From assembly GCA_016125135.1 (NCBI GenBank), contig WGMJ01000002.1, positions 1 through 64,000 of the forward strand: a stretch of DNA of 64,000 nt, written 5' to 3'. The translations under genes were made by a program, and so were the position numbers. Source of the DNA: Alphaproteobacteria bacterium (GTDB lineage: Bacteria; Pseudomonadota; Alphaproteobacteria; Micavibrionales; Micavibrionaceae). Shown here in pieces: positions 40,269-50,050 of the stretch. Each line of letters starts with the position of its first letter. Within the stretch, counting starts at the first letter, position 1. The notes beneath the pieces are model-generated. The model worked only from the letters and a program-made list of their open reading frames with translations. It was not told the origin of the DNA and made no database searches.

Positions 40269-41213
40269 ATGGCCAGGCTCCATTTCCTCCTGACGGAACG
40301 GCAACATCTCTTCAAACTTGGAGAGGTTTTACTTGATATTGCGGCGGCATCAGGCCGCAAAAAATTTCTTATTTCGGCAGATGGCACACATGGCTCAGGC
40401 AAGACCGCGATTTTTGACGGCATGTTACAACATGCAGGGATTGATAAAGACTATGGCGTCTCTCAGCCATATAGAAGTGATGAGGAGTACGAGTTGAACA
40501 CGCCACATGGCGCTATTGATAAAATCACGCTCTCAACCGACGGCAGAGGTAAAAAATTTTCCAAGAGCAGGGGCCTTGAGTTCGCCGCAAAAAGCAATTT
40601 CACGAATGCCGATATAAAAGTCATTATTGAGGGAAAAACAGCAAATATGTACATGGGAAGTAGCCCCCTTGAACATCTGGGGGAAAGCCTGTGCGCGCCA
40701 GCAAGAGAGGCTTTCAGAGGGCACAAACTTCTCGAGATGCTTGAAGAATATCTAGACCGTGATCTATATATAAAAGCGTTGCGTTTGTTTTCACTTGATA
40801 CTGAAATTGATGAAGACATACGACAGCAACTTGATATATCCCGAGAGTGCTTGCCTGCGCATGTTCAAGCAGCTGTTACAAGCGCAGGGTATGGCAGTAT
40901 TTCAGAATGCATTCTTACAGAATTCAAAAATTTACAAGACACGCGGTTTAACAGGATTATCAGAATTGATCTATCGGATTCTTTGCTGAAAAACCCCAAG
41001 GTTGCTGCGATTCTCGAGAAATCCGGTCTTATGTTCTTGCCGGGCGACTATTTGACGGGCAGATCTACTGCTCCGATCCAAACGAAAGCAGGAAAAGCAT
41101 TCGAAGATTCTACAATGAGCGCTACGCCGTTGCGCTTAAGCGCACTTTTTGCCGCGATTGGAGATGCATTTTCTCCGTCTATTGTCGAGCCGCCGCTGGT
41201 TTTCAATTTTTAG
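40269..41213 (+). CDS. P-loop NTPase of unknown role, 314 aa
   Basis: A Walker A motif SADGTHGSGKTAIFDGML (P-loop at residues 39-46) preceded by a helix ending in GEVLLDI. The spacing before the P-loop faintly resembles TsaE (tRNA threonylcarbamoylation ATPase), and ADIKVIIEG might be Walker B-like, but the rest, about 200 helical residues, is unrecognised. I start at ATG 40269. No ribosome-binding site is seen, so it may rely on coupling to the upstream frame. Its end overlaps that of the convergent RND pump gene by 11 nt. Confidence 0.55.
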   Translation: MARLHFLLTERQHLFKLGEVLLDIAAASGRKKFLISADGTHGSGKTAIFDGMLQHAGIDKDYGVSQPYRSDEEYELNTPHGAIDKITLSTDGRGKKFSKSRGLEFAAKSNFTNADIKVIIEGKTANMYMGSSPLEHLGESLCAPAREAFRGHKLLEMLEEYLDRDLYIKALRLFSLDTEIDEDIRQQLDISRECLPAHVQAAVTSAGYGSISECILTEFKNLQDTRFNRIIRIDLSDSLLKNPKVAAILEKSGLMFLPGDYLTGRSTAPIQTKAGKAFEDSTMSATPLRLSALFAAIGDAFSPSIVEPPLVFNF

Positions 41214-44200
41214 TATTGCTTATTGTCGGCATTGTTGCCAATTCGGCATTCAGTTTTTTCTCTGTATCATGGGGCAAGCCAGCAAAGCGTGCCAGTAAAG
41301 CATAAGCGGCAGGCACGATAAAAAGCGTAAAGAGTGTCGCAATCCCGACACCGGACATCACGACAACCCCTAAAGCCTCACGGGCTTCTGACCCTGCGCC
41401 ATGCGAAAAGGCCAGCGGCGCCGCACCGGCAACCGCTGTAATACTTGTCATGAGAATGGGGCGCAGGCGCAAAGCGGACGCCTTTATAATCGCTGCGATA
41501 AACTCTTCACCTTCATCACGTAACTGGTTTGCAAATTCCACAATCAGAATTCCGTTTTTAGCAGCAATCCCCGCAACCATAATGAGGCCGATCTGGCTAA
41601 AGATATTCAAGCTGCCGCCTGTTATAAAAAGCCCGACCAGGCCGCCCGCCAGCGCCAGCGGAACGGTAAAGATGATTACCAACGGGTGGATGTAGCTTTC
41701 AAACTGCGCGGCCATTACAAGGAACATCACAAACAGGCCCAGCAGGAACACAAAGAAGATAGACCCGCCGGAATATTTATAATCCTGTGACTGGCCTTTA
41801 TAATCTATTACGGCTTGTTCGGGCAGGTTTTCACGCACGAGATTTTCCATGTAGGTGAGGGCTTCACCGAGCGTATAACCTTGCGCCAAATCGGCATCGA
41901 TTGTGATTGAGCGTATGCGGTTATAGCGGTTCAGGGTTGTGGAGTCGGCATATTCCTGCAGGTCCACAAGGTTTGAAAGTGGAATAAGGGCGCCGGATCT
42001 GTCGGAGCGAACATAGATATTTTCAAGGCTTGTAGGCGAACGCTGTTCTTCACGTGCGCCCTCAATCATCACGTCATATTCCTCACCATTTTCAACGTAA
42101 GTTGTTACGCGGCGTGAGCCGAGCATGGTTTCAAGTGTACGGCTGATATTCTGGATGGTAACGCCCAGTGTTGCCGCTTGATTATAGTCGATATTCACTT
42201 CAAATTGCGGTTTTGTTTCCTTATAGTCCCAGTCAATAGAGATGAGGCCGGGATTATTCTCGTTTATTTTCTGGAGAAGAATATCGCGCCATTTTGCAAT
42301 TTCGGCATAGCTGCCGCCACCAATCACGAATTGAACGGGTTTCGTTGTACCAACCGCGAAACCCTGTCGCATTACCGGAAAAGCGCGGACATCACTAAGG
42401 TCAGCAAGTTTACCGCGTATCTCATCCATAATATCCCATGCGCTACGGCGTTGGCCCCACTCCTTCAGCACAACAATAACCGCACCTGTATTAAAGTTGG
42501 CTGTATTGCCAAATGAACGTGGTGCGCGAACAATCAGACGGGTAATTTCACCACTTTCTACATAGGACATCAGGCGTTTTTCAATTTCGTCAACATAGTC
42601 TTTCATAAAGGCAAAAGAGGCACCTTCGGGCCCGTTGATATTAATGGAAAACGCGCCGCGATCTTCTTTCGGCGTGTATTCTTTCGGGACAAAACCATAG
42701 AGCGTGACCATAACAAAGCTGACCCCGCAGAAAAGTGCAATCGGCAACAGCGGAATTTTCAGCATGGTCTGAAGTGTTTTTGCGTAGCCATTACGAATTT
42801 TCAGGAAGACGCTTTCTTCATGGCCCCCCTCCATGCGACCACGTAGGAAAAGCGAGGCCATAACGGGTGAGAGGGTGAGAGAAACAACGCTTGAGAAGAA
42901 AACAGCAGCAGCAAGTGTGAGTGCAAACTCGCTAAAAAGCCGCCCGACATCTCCTTCTAGAAAAGCAATAGGCACAAAGATAGCGATGAGGACGGCAGTT
43001 GTCGCAATAACGGCAAAGCCAACCTGCCTTGTGCCGCGCAAGGCGGCCACAAGCGGTGATTCACGTTCTTCCTGCCGCCGCCGCACGATATTTTCAAGCA
43101 CAACAATGGCGTCATCAACCACAAGGCCAATCGCGAGAACAAGCGCAAAAAGCGTCAGCAGGTTAATAGAAAAGCCAAGGATATTGATAACGGTAAATGT
43201 GGCGATAATAGAAATGGGGACGGCTACAGCAGGCACAAGTGTGGCCCTGAAATCACGCAGGAAGGCATAAATAACGACCACCACCAGCACCATGGCAATG
43301 CCGAGGGTTATATAGACTTCTTCAATAGCACGCTCGATAAAAACAGAAGTATCGTAGCTTTGCTCTATCTTCATGCCTTCCGGCAGGTTCTGGTTTTGCT
43401 TGGTAGCCTCTGCTTTTGCACCGCGTGCAACGTCAATCGTATTTGCTTTGGATTGCTTGGAAATGCCAATTCCCACTTGTGCAACGCCATTGCCACGGAA
43501 GAGTGTACGGTTTTCTTCGAGCCCTTTTTCAACTTTTGCAATGTCACCCAAGCGGATTAAATAGCCATCATCACCGCGACCAAGAACAAGATTGCGGAAA
43601 TCCTGCGCGGCACGGAAGCTTCTCTTCACACGGACGGTAAAATGACGGTCGAGCGATTCAATGCTTCCTGCGGGCAGCTCCACGTTTTCAGCACGTAGCG
43701 CGTTTTCAACGTCATTGACGGTAAGATTGCGCGCTGCCAGTTCCTTGCGGTTGATCCAGATGCGCATGGCGTAGGTTTGCGCACCGCCCACACGCACTTG
43801 TGCAACACCATCAAGGACAGAAAAACGCTCGACCATATAGCGCTCGGCATAGTCGGTCAGCTCCGGCACACTCATACGGTCACTGGTCAGGTTGAACCAG
43901 ATAATTACATCGCCGCTTGAGTCAGCCTTTTGTACTTCAGGCGGGTCGGCTTCTTCGGGCAAATTATCAAGGATGCGGGATATGCGGTCACGCACGTCGT
44001 TGGCGGCGGCATCAATATCACGCTCGATATTGAATTCAAGGGTTACGCGGGATTCACCATCCTGCGAGGTGGACTCAATAAATTTGATCCCCTCAACGCC
44101 TGAAATCCGCTCTTCGATGACTTCTGTAATACGGCGTTCAACAATATTGGAAGAGGCGCCGGGATAATTGGTTGAGATGGTGACAACCGGCGGGTCAATA

Positions 44201-44316
44201 TCGGGGTATTCGCGCAAAGGGAGGCGGTCAAATGACACGAGGCCGAAAATAACCAAGAGCAGCGAAATAACGGAAGCAAAAACCGGCCGCTTGATGGATA
44301 TGTCGGAGAGCAGCAT
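41203..44316 (-). CDS. RND-family efflux transporter, HAE1/AcrB type
   Basis: Inner-membrane proton-driven pump for drugs, dyes or other hydrophobic compounds. 1037 residues, twelve membrane segments, two large periplasmic loops. Segment 4 carries the proton-relay pair in ALVLAIGLVVDDAIVVLENI; the start MLLSDISIKRPVFASVISLLLV is typical of the MexF/AcrF-like single-pump type. It follows its adaptor gene by 2 nt. No outer-membrane channel gene is nearby, so it must borrow a TolC-like partner. Substrate unknown. Confidence 0.93.
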   Translation of the reverse strand: MLLSDISIKRPVFASVISLLLVIFGLVSFDRLPLREYPDIDPPVVTISTNYPGASSNIVERRITEVIEERISGVEGIKFIESTSQDGESRVTLEFNIERDIDAAANDVRDRISRILDNLPEEADPPEVQKADSSGDVIIWFNLTSDRMSVPELTDYAERYMVERFSVLDGVAQVRVGGAQTYAMRIWINRKELAARNLTVNDVENALRAENVELPAGSIESLDRHFTVRVKRSFRAAQDFRNLVLGRGDDGYLIRLGDIAKVEKGLEENRTLFRGNGVAQVGIGISKQSKANTIDVARGAKAEATKQNQNLPEGMKIEQSYDTSVFIERAIEEVYITLGIAMVLVVVVIYAFLRDFRATLVPAVAVPISIIATFTVINILGFSINLLTLFALVLAIGLVVDDAIVVLENIVRRRQEERESPLVAALRGTRQVGFAVIATTAVLIAIFVPIAFLEGDVGRLFSEFALTLAAAVFFSSVVSLTLSPVMASLFLRGRMEGGHEESVFLKIRNGYAKTLQTMLKIPLLPIALFCGVSFVMVTLYGFVPKEYTPKEDRGAFSININGPEGASFAFMKDYVDEIEKRLMSYVESGEITRLIVRAPRSFGNTANFNTGAVIVVLKEWGQRRSAWDIMDEIRGKLADLSDVRAFPVMRQGFAVGTTKPVQFVIGGGSYAEIAKWRDILLQKINENNPGLISIDWDYKETKPQFEVNIDYNQAATLGVTIQNISRTLETMLGSRRVTTYVENGEEYDVMIEGAREEQRSPTSLENIYVRSDRSGALIPLSNLVDLQEYADSTTLNRYNRIRSITIDADLAQGYTLGEALTYMENLVRENLPEQAVIDYKGQSQDYKYSGGSIFFVFLLGLFVMFLVMAAQFESYIHPLVIIFTVPLALAGGLVGLFITGGSLNIFSQIGLIMVAGIAAKNGILIVEFANQLRDEGEEFIAAIIKASALRLRPILMTSITAVAGAAPLAFSHGAGSEAREALGVVVMSGVGIATLFTLFIVPAAYALLARFAGLPHDTEKKLNAELATMPTISNTKN

Positions 44317-44318
44317 GT

Positions 44319-45359
44319 TTAATCTGCCTTCTTCGCGCTGTTGGGTGTAATGGCTGCGCCATCACGAATATTCATCAAGCCGCTTGTGATCAACTGTTCG
44401 CCAACAGACAGGCCTTCTGTAATTTCTGCAATTCCGGGTGTGCGACCACCAACAGTCACTTGTTTCTTTACGGCCTTGCCATTTTCAGCGGTAAATACAA
44501 AATGTTGCGCACCTTCTGCAACGATGGCTTTTTCAGGGATGGCAACTGTTGTGCGTGGGCTGGCTTTGATTACAACATTCATGAGTAGCCCCGGCTTAAG
44601 GAGCTTTTCATCATTCGGGAGGAGTGCCCGCACCTGTATGGCGCGGGTCACGGGGTCGATCTGGCTATCGATGCCGCTGACTGTGCCGGTGAATTTTTTA
44701 TCACCGAAGGCTTTGTTTGTGGCTTCAACTTCCAGCCCCGTTTGCAAAACCGGCAAAAAGAGGGAAGGGACTGAGAAATCAAGCTTCATCACGCTATCAT
44801 CATCAAGCGTTGTGATGCGTGTCCCCGGCTGTACTAGTGCGCCAACGCTGACATTGCGTAAACCTACAATGCCATCAAAAGGTGCGGTGATAAGATAGTC
44901 TTTCAAGCGGGATTGTATGGCAGCGATACGTGCTTGTGCAGTTTCTACATCACGTTGGCGCTGGTCAAGCAAAGCTTTTGACGCATTCCCTTGTGCGGCC
45001 AATGTTTGAATGCGCTCTAATTGTTTACGCGCTTCGGTGAGTGTAGAGCGCTCTTGCGCGAGATTGGCGGCTTCTTCGGCGCTCGTCATTTCAACCAGCG
45101 CATCACCTTTATTTACGCGCTGGCCATCTGAAAAATTAACGGCGGTAATTGTATCCGTAACGGTTGCTGTTAGTGTGATGCTTTCATTGGCTTTCAGTGT
45201 CCCGAGCGCTTCGATATTGTCGGTAAATTGCTGTTGGCTGACAGCTTCAACTATCACTTGTACAGGGGGCGGGGCCTTGGCAGGCGGAGCCGCCCACGCA
45301 GGCATGGCCAGCAGCAGGGCGGTAAGGGCAAGAGACGGAAAAAGCTGAATATTTTTCAT
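44319..45359 (-). CDS. RND efflux periplasmic adaptor (membrane fusion protein)
   Basis: Links the RND pump to the outer-membrane channel. Signal peptide or anchor (residues 5-24, LALTALLLAMPAWAAPPA), then the barrel-sandwich half VTDTITAVNFSDGQRVNKGDALVEM, a coiled-coil hairpin (about 95-140), the second lipoyl half ITAPFDGIVGLRNVSVG, and a beta-barrel domain. 346 residues. Two-gene operon with the pump, no local TetR or MarR regulator. Confidence 0.9.
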   Translation of the reverse strand: MKNIQLFPSLALTALLLAMPAWAAPPAKAPPPVQVIVEAVSQQQFTDNIEALGTLKANESITLTATVTDTITAVNFSDGQRVNKGDALVEMTSAEEAANLAQERSTLTEARKQLERIQTLAAQGNASKALLDQRQRDVETAQARIAAIQSRLKDYLITAPFDGIVGLRNVSVGALVQPGTRITTLDDDSVMKLDFSVPSLFLPVLQTGLEVEATNKAFGDKKFTGTVSGIDSQIDPVTRAIQVRALLPNDEKLLKPGLLMNVVIKASPRTTVAIPEKAIVAEGAQHFVFTAENGKAVKKQVTVGGRTPGIAEITEGLSVGEQLITSGLMNIRDGAAITPNSAKKAD

Positions 45360-45441
45360 GATATAAGACTATATTGGCATGGGGTAAAGGCAAGTTTCTG
45401 CATCTAAAATATTGTAATAATAACGCTCTGCCTATACCTTT

Positions 45442-45465
45442 CCCCTACATAAAAGGGGTTTTATG
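45442..45465 (+). promoter_or_regulatory. Small hairpin that may cover the ribosome-binding site of the OafA-like gene
   Basis: CCCCT (45442-45446) can pair with AGGGG (45454-45458), the only Shine-Dalgarno-like sequence before the ATG at 45463. If formed, it would hide that site. Five pairs only, so weak. Confidence 0.25.
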
Positions 45466-47370
45466 CAATATAGGGCCGATATTGACGGGTTAAGGGCGCT
45501 CGCCGTGCTGGCGGTTGTGCTGTTCCATTTTATCCATGAGGCCCCGTTTAACGGGTTTCTGGGCGTTGATATATTTTTTGTGATCTCCGGCTATCTTATT
45601 ACGCGCATTATTTATGACGAAATAAAGAATAAAAGTTTCTCGCTGGTGCATTTCTACGAGCGTCGCGTGCGTCGCATTTTCCCGGCCCTGATGACAATAT
45701 TACTAACAACTTTTATAGCGGCTTATTTCTTGTATTTGCCGAAAGAATTACTGGCATTTGGTAAAAGCTTGCTCGCAACAGTCTTCTTTGCCTCGAATTT
45801 TCTATTCTGGTCAGAGGCCGGTTATTTCGATATGGAAGCTGTCCTGAAGCCACTATTGCACACTTGGTCGCTTGCCGTTGAGGAGCAATTCTATATTTTC
45901 TTCCCGCTTTTATTGGCGGGGGCCTATAAGGTTGCTACAAAATATACAAAACCATTCATTATGGGGCTGTTTGTTCTCTCATTTGCCGCTTCACAATATT
46001 TTACGTTCTTCCGTGATTTCCAGACGGCGTTTTATATGTTGCCCGCACGTGCGTGGGAGTTGTTGGCTGGCAGTATTGTAGCGCTCGGTATTTTGCCAAA
46101 TATAAAAAGCGAGAAACGTGCTGGCTTTTTTGCATGGCTTGGCGTTGTTATGATGCTGATAAGTTTTATTCTACCGTTCGAGAAAAAATATTACCCTGGC
46201 CTTTATCCTGTTTTTTCTGTATTCGGCGCGGCATTGCTTATTTATACAGGGGAATATTTTAAAACGGCCGCGCATCGCCTGTTTAGCGCAGGGGCAGCGG
46301 TTTTTACGGGCAAAATTTCATATTCGCTCTATCTCTGGCACTGGCCACTTTATGCTTTTGCCTTTTATTATTTTCTTGGTGATATCGGATTGGCCCATAT
46401 CATTGGCTTGCTTGTTATTGCATTCAGCCTGTCATATGCATCATGGCGCTATATCGAACAGCCTTTTCGTGGACGGAGCGGCATTTTAAACCGCGCACAA
46501 ATTTTCATTGCAGGGGTTGTTTGTATGGCTCTTCTTGCAGGGCTTGCTTATGCACTTATCCGTACCGATGGCGCGAAATATAAATTTGCAGATGATATCC
46601 TGCGGCTTTCACAAAGTGAGATTGGCCGTAAATATACTGAACTACCTGAGAAAGGGCTTGAGAAGAATATCTGGGTTTTTGAGGATGCAGATGGTGCGCC
46701 CGCGCCATCACTGGCTGTATGGGGTGACTCGCATGCATCGGCTTTGGCGCCGGCCTATGTGGCTTTGGCGAAAGAGCGCGGTATTAACGGCATACTAATA
46801 AACGGCAATAATTGTTTTATTGGCTCGAATATAAAGCATGAATTACGCAAGCAGAAAGAATGTATCGAAAATACAGACCGCGTGCTGGCGTATCTTGAAG
46901 CGCATAAGGAAATTCGTGAAATTATTCTGGTGAATCGCTGGGCCGACCATCTGGCTTACTGGCATAAAAAACGTTTTGCCAAAGATAAAGCGCTGGCCCT
47001 GCGGGAGGAAAGCCTGCTGGATGTCATCAAGCGGCTTCAAGCCATGGGCAAGAAAGTAACATTTGTGGCGCAAGTGCCGTTGGTGCCCTCGAAGATACAA
47101 GATGTTCCCTCCAGCCTTGCACGTATTAAAATGTATGGCCGTAATGTTGATTTACGCCCGACCTTGCAGGAATATAAAGAGCATCAGCATGATATGTGGA
47201 CGCTTTACGAGAAAATCGAGAAAGAGACAAGCGCGCACGTTATCTGGCCGCATAAATTCATGTGTGATGAAGAATATTGCGAGATCGTAAAAGACGGGCA
47301 ATCACTTTATTATGACGATGATCATCTTTCCCGCTTCGGCGCGGAGAGTTTAGCCGATAAGTTAAGATAA
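45463..47370 (+). CDS. OafA-like O-acyltransferase (acyltransferase 3 + SGNH domain)
   Basis: Two-domain enzyme that acetylates surface polysaccharide or peptidoglycan-like polymers: the membrane part receives the acyl group and the periplasmic part transfers it. Residues 1-350 form the ten-segment acyltransferase domain with YRADIDGLRALAVLAVVLFH, FNGFLGVDIFFVISGYLI and LLHTWSLAVEEQFYIFFPL. Residues 400-635 form the SGNH domain with GDSHASALAP (nucleophile Ser) and the final DDDHLSRFGAE (Asp/His pair). 635 residues, normal. Single gene; its stop overlaps that of pyrC by 9 nt. Confidence 0.93.
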   Translation: MQYRADIDGLRALAVLAVVLFHFIHEAPFNGFLGVDIFFVISGYLITRIIYDEIKNKSFSLVHFYERRVRRIFPALMTILLTTFIAAYFLYLPKELLAFGKSLLATVFFASNFLFWSEAGYFDMEAVLKPLLHTWSLAVEEQFYIFFPLLLAGAYKVATKYTKPFIMGLFVLSFAASQYFTFFRDFQTAFYMLPARAWELLAGSIVALGILPNIKSEKRAGFFAWLGVVMMLISFILPFEKKYYPGLYPVFSVFGAALLIYTGEYFKTAAHRLFSAGAAVFTGKISYSLYLWHWPLYAFAFYYFLGDIGLAHIIGLLVIAFSLSYASWRYIEQPFRGRSGILNRAQIFIAGVVCMALLAGLAYALIRTDGAKYKFADDILRLSQSEIGRKYTELPEKGLEKNIWVFEDADGAPAPSLAVWGDSHASALAPAYVALAKERGINGILINGNNCFIGSNIKHELRKQKECIENTDRVLAYLEAHKEIREIILVNRWADHLAYWHKKRFAKDKALALREESLLDVIKRLQAMGKKVTFVAQVPLVPSKIQDVPSSLARIKMYGRNVDLRPTLQEYKEHQHDMWTLYEKIEKETSAHVIWPHKFMCDEEYCEIVKDGQSLYYDDDHLSRFGAESLADKLR

Positions 47371-48657
47371 AATTTGGCCTTCGCGGTATTTTATACGGCC
47401 ACCGACAATTGTGCATACAGCTTTGCCTGTCAGTTTCTTGCCATCAAATATGCAGTTTTTACCCTTCGAGAAGCCACGTGTGCTTTCAACCGTCCAGCTA
47501 TGGTTTGTATCAAAGAGTGCGATGTCAGCATCAGCACCTACGCCGAGCGTACCCTTTTGTAGCCTTAGAATTCTAGCGGGCTCAACACTCATTTTTGAAA
47601 TGCCCTTGCTGAAATTTATATGCCCAGCTTTTACAAGGTAGCTATTCATCACTGCAAAGCTGGTTTCCAAGCCTGTGGAGCCAAACGCGGCATCTTGAAA
47701 CGCTTCAAGCTTATCTGGCTCGATATGCGGCGCGTGGTCGGTTGTTAAGGCATCAAAAACATCGTCTTGAATCGCTTTAATAATGGCATCCACATGGTCG
47801 CGCGAGCGCAGGGGCGGATACATTTTAGCATTTGTATTGTAGCCAAGACATTCTTCATCTGTAAGGGCGAAGTGCTGTACCGATACTTCTGCACTCAGGT
47901 TTTTATAGCCCTGCTTTTTGGCGTTTCTAATAGCATTTGCGGCCCCGCTGGTTGAGTTGTGCAGTAAGTGCAACCGTGCATTACAAAGCTGGCCCAGCAT
48001 AATATTTTTAATCACCGCCAAATCTTCCGACGCGGCAGGGGTGCCCGCGAGGCCAAGCTGTGTTGAAACCCAGCCTTCATGCATGACACCTTTTTCTGTG
48101 AGGTCACTGGTTTCGCAGTGGCTCATCAGCAGCATGTCGCATGTTTTGGCGTATTCCATCGCGCGGCGCAGAACACTTTCATTCTGTACATCAACGCCGT
48201 CATCTGTCACGGCGATAGCGCCCGATGTTTTCAGCTCGTTAATTTCAGCGAGGTGCATACCCTCACGGCGTTTTGTAATGGCGCCTGCAGGGTAGATGTT
48301 AATAAGATCAAGCTCACGTGTGCGCTTGATAACAAACTCGATAACGGTTTGGTTATCGGCATCGGGGTTGGAATTGGGCATGGCGACAACCGAAGTAATG
48401 CCGCCTGCCAAAGCTGCTTTCGATCCTGTTTCCAATGTTTCTTTATCTTCGCGGCCCGGCTCACGTAAATGGACCTGCATATCGATAAGGCCAGGTGTAA
48501 CAGTCAGGCCTTTTGCATCAATTTCTGCTTCGGCTTTCTCGCTAATGTTCTTGCCGAGGGCGGAAATTTTTCCGTCTTTGATAAAAATATCACACGCTGC
48601 ATCCACATTATTGGCAGGGTCAACAACATGACCATTCTTGATAAGGAGTGTCGTCAT
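47362..48657 (-). CDS. pyrC: Dihydroorotase, class I (first zinc-ligand His replaced)
   Basis: Expected to cyclise carbamoyl-aspartate to dihydroorotate, third step of pyrimidine synthesis. TPGLIDMQVHLREPGREDK, SHCETSDLTEKG, HLLHNSTSG, and DALTTDHAPH are family blocks. In the DxHxH metal motif the first His is Gln (Asp59-Met-Gln61-Val-His63); the other ligand positions look intact. It could be a working variant or, like the PyrC' of pseudomonads, a structural partner of PyrB. Overlaps pyrB by 4 nt. 431 residues. Confidence 0.9.
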   Translation of the reverse strand: MTTLLIKNGHVVDPANNVDAACDIFIKDGKISALGKNISEKAEAEIDAKGLTVTPGLIDMQVHLREPGREDKETLETGSKAALAGGITSVVAMPNSNPDADNQTVIEFVIKRTRELDLINIYPAGAITKRREGMHLAEINELKTSGAIAVTDDGVDVQNESVLRRAMEYAKTCDMLLMSHCETSDLTEKGVMHEGWVSTQLGLAGTPAASEDLAVIKNIMLGQLCNARLHLLHNSTSGAANAIRNAKKQGYKNLSAEVSVQHFALTDEECLGYNTNAKMYPPLRSRDHVDAIIKAIQDDVFDALTTDHAPHIEPDKLEAFQDAAFGSTGLETSFAVMNSYLVKAGHINFSKGISKMSVEPARILRLQKGTLGVGADADIALFDTNHSWTVESTRGFSKGKNCIFDGKKLTGKAVCTIVGGRIKYREGQILS

Positions 48658-49652
48658 TTGCGCTTGATCTCCTTCACTTTGCCGTCGAGCCTGTTTGCAA
48701 GCAACCAGAGCAAGGATTTCCGTACAGCCATGCCGTTTTCAACCTGCCGCAGAATATGGGATTGATCATCCACAGCAACGAGCGCCGAGTGTACGTCGAT
48801 ATCACGGCGGACGGGGCCTGGGTGCATTAAAATGGCGTTTTTATTTGCAAGGTCGAGGCGTTTGCGGGAGATGCCATACATTTTCGAATATTCACGCAAG
48901 GTAGGAATAAAGCCATGCGCGCCGCGCTCTTCCTGTACGCGCAAGGCGTAAACAACATCAGCACCTGCGAGGGCTTCGTCAACTTTGTAGTAAGTTTTCA
49001 GGCCAAAATTCTCAACAAAAGGCGGTAAGAACGTTTCTGGTGCGGACACGCGAATATCAGCCTTCAGCTTTTTCAATATACGCACCAAAGAGCCAAACAC
49101 GCGGGAATGCATTATATCGCCGACGATGGTTATGGTTTTACCGGCAAGGTTTGTTGTTTTGAAGTGATCGAGCATCGTCAGAGCATCAAGCAGGGCCTGC
49201 GTCGGGTGTTCGTGCCAACCATCGCCTGCATTAATAACGGCAGCATTTACGTGGCGGGAGAGAAACTCGGCAACGCCGGCTTCTTTCGAGCGCACGACCA
49301 ATGTTTTGATATTGTATGAGTCGAGCGTTTCGGCGGTATCCAGATAGCTCTCTCCCTTTTTGGTGGAGGAGCCAGAGGAGCTGATATTGTTTGTATCCAT
49401 TGAAAGGTTTTTGGCAGCAAGGTCGAAGCTGGCAAGCGTGCGTGTAGAGGCTTCAAAGAAAGCACAAACCTGACTGCAGCCTTTATTCAAAGCGAATTTA
49501 TGTGTTTTATGGTGGCGGAAGCGACGGGAGATATCAAATATCAGTGCGAGGTCATTATCATTTGCCTGATCTATGGAGTAGAGGTCGAAAAAGCTGGCGT
49601 CGCGCCCTGCGCGTGCATCAATAAGGTCTTTTTCTGCTGTGTCTGGTGCCAT
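48654..49652 (-). CDS. pyrB: Aspartate carbamoyltransferase catalytic chain
   Basis: Joins carbamoyl phosphate and aspartate. The carbamoyl-phosphate loop FFEASTRTLASF, and HPTQALLDALTML and HPGPVRRDIDV further on, are diagnostic. I use the ATG at 49652; an in-frame TTG at 49691 would add 13 residues, and neither has a ribosome-binding site. No pyrI regulatory chain is here. Its stop and the pyrC ATG overlap by 4 nt, the arrangement in which PyrB and a PyrC-like protein form a complex in pseudomonads. Confidence 0.93.
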   Translation of the reverse strand: MAPDTAEKDLIDARAGRDASFFDLYSIDQANDNDLALIFDISRRFRHHKTHKFALNKGCSQVCAFFEASTRTLASFDLAAKNLSMDTNNISSSGSSTKKGESYLDTAETLDSYNIKTLVVRSKEAGVAEFLSRHVNAAVINAGDGWHEHPTQALLDALTMLDHFKTTNLAGKTITIVGDIMHSRVFGSLVRILKKLKADIRVSAPETFLPPFVENFGLKTYYKVDEALAGADVVYALRVQEERGAHGFIPTLREYSKMYGISRKRLDLANKNAILMHPGPVRRDIDVHSALVAVDDQSHILRQVENGMAVRKSLLWLLANRLDGKVKEIKRK

Positions 49653-49714
49653 GTCAGGAGGTGAGATTAGCGGGATTTTCTTGCGTGGCAATGATTATCT
49701 GCTATACATGGCTT

Positions 49715-50050
49715 ATGTTAAAAATATTGGCCGTTTTGGCCGTTTTACTTTTTCCGCTGAGCAGTCTCGCGATCTGTGATGACCCGGGCGACACGTCATT
49801 CAGCTGCTTGAACGAGGATTACAGACGCCCCGGCGAGGGCCCTTACTTTGATAATCTTATGAAAGCAGAAAAGGTGCGCGCTATGCAAAGCGAGCTTGAG
49901 GATTACCGCGAGCAGGAACGCGAAAAAGAAATTGATGATTTCATGGCGCGGATTAAAGCGAATGAAGCCAAGCGTGAAGAAAATGAACGCTCATTTGACG
50001 GGGAGCCACGCGACAGCACGTTCGCAGATGACGGCCCACCGCAATGGTGA
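49715..50050 (+). CDS. Hypothetical secreted protein, 111 aa
   Basis: Not recognised. Signal peptide MLKILAVLAVLLFPLSSLA (I choose the ATG at 49715 for this reason), a short region with two cysteines, then a highly charged helical stretch with many Glu, Arg and Lys residues (residues 50-95, coiled-coil-like). It is divergent from pyrB and abuts the spoVR stop. Confidence 0.5.
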   Translation: MLKILAVLAVLLFPLSSLAICDDPGDTSFSCLNEDYRRPGEGPYFDNLMKAEKVRAMQSELEDYREQEREKEIDDFMARIKANEAKREENERSFDGEPRDSTFADDGPPQW

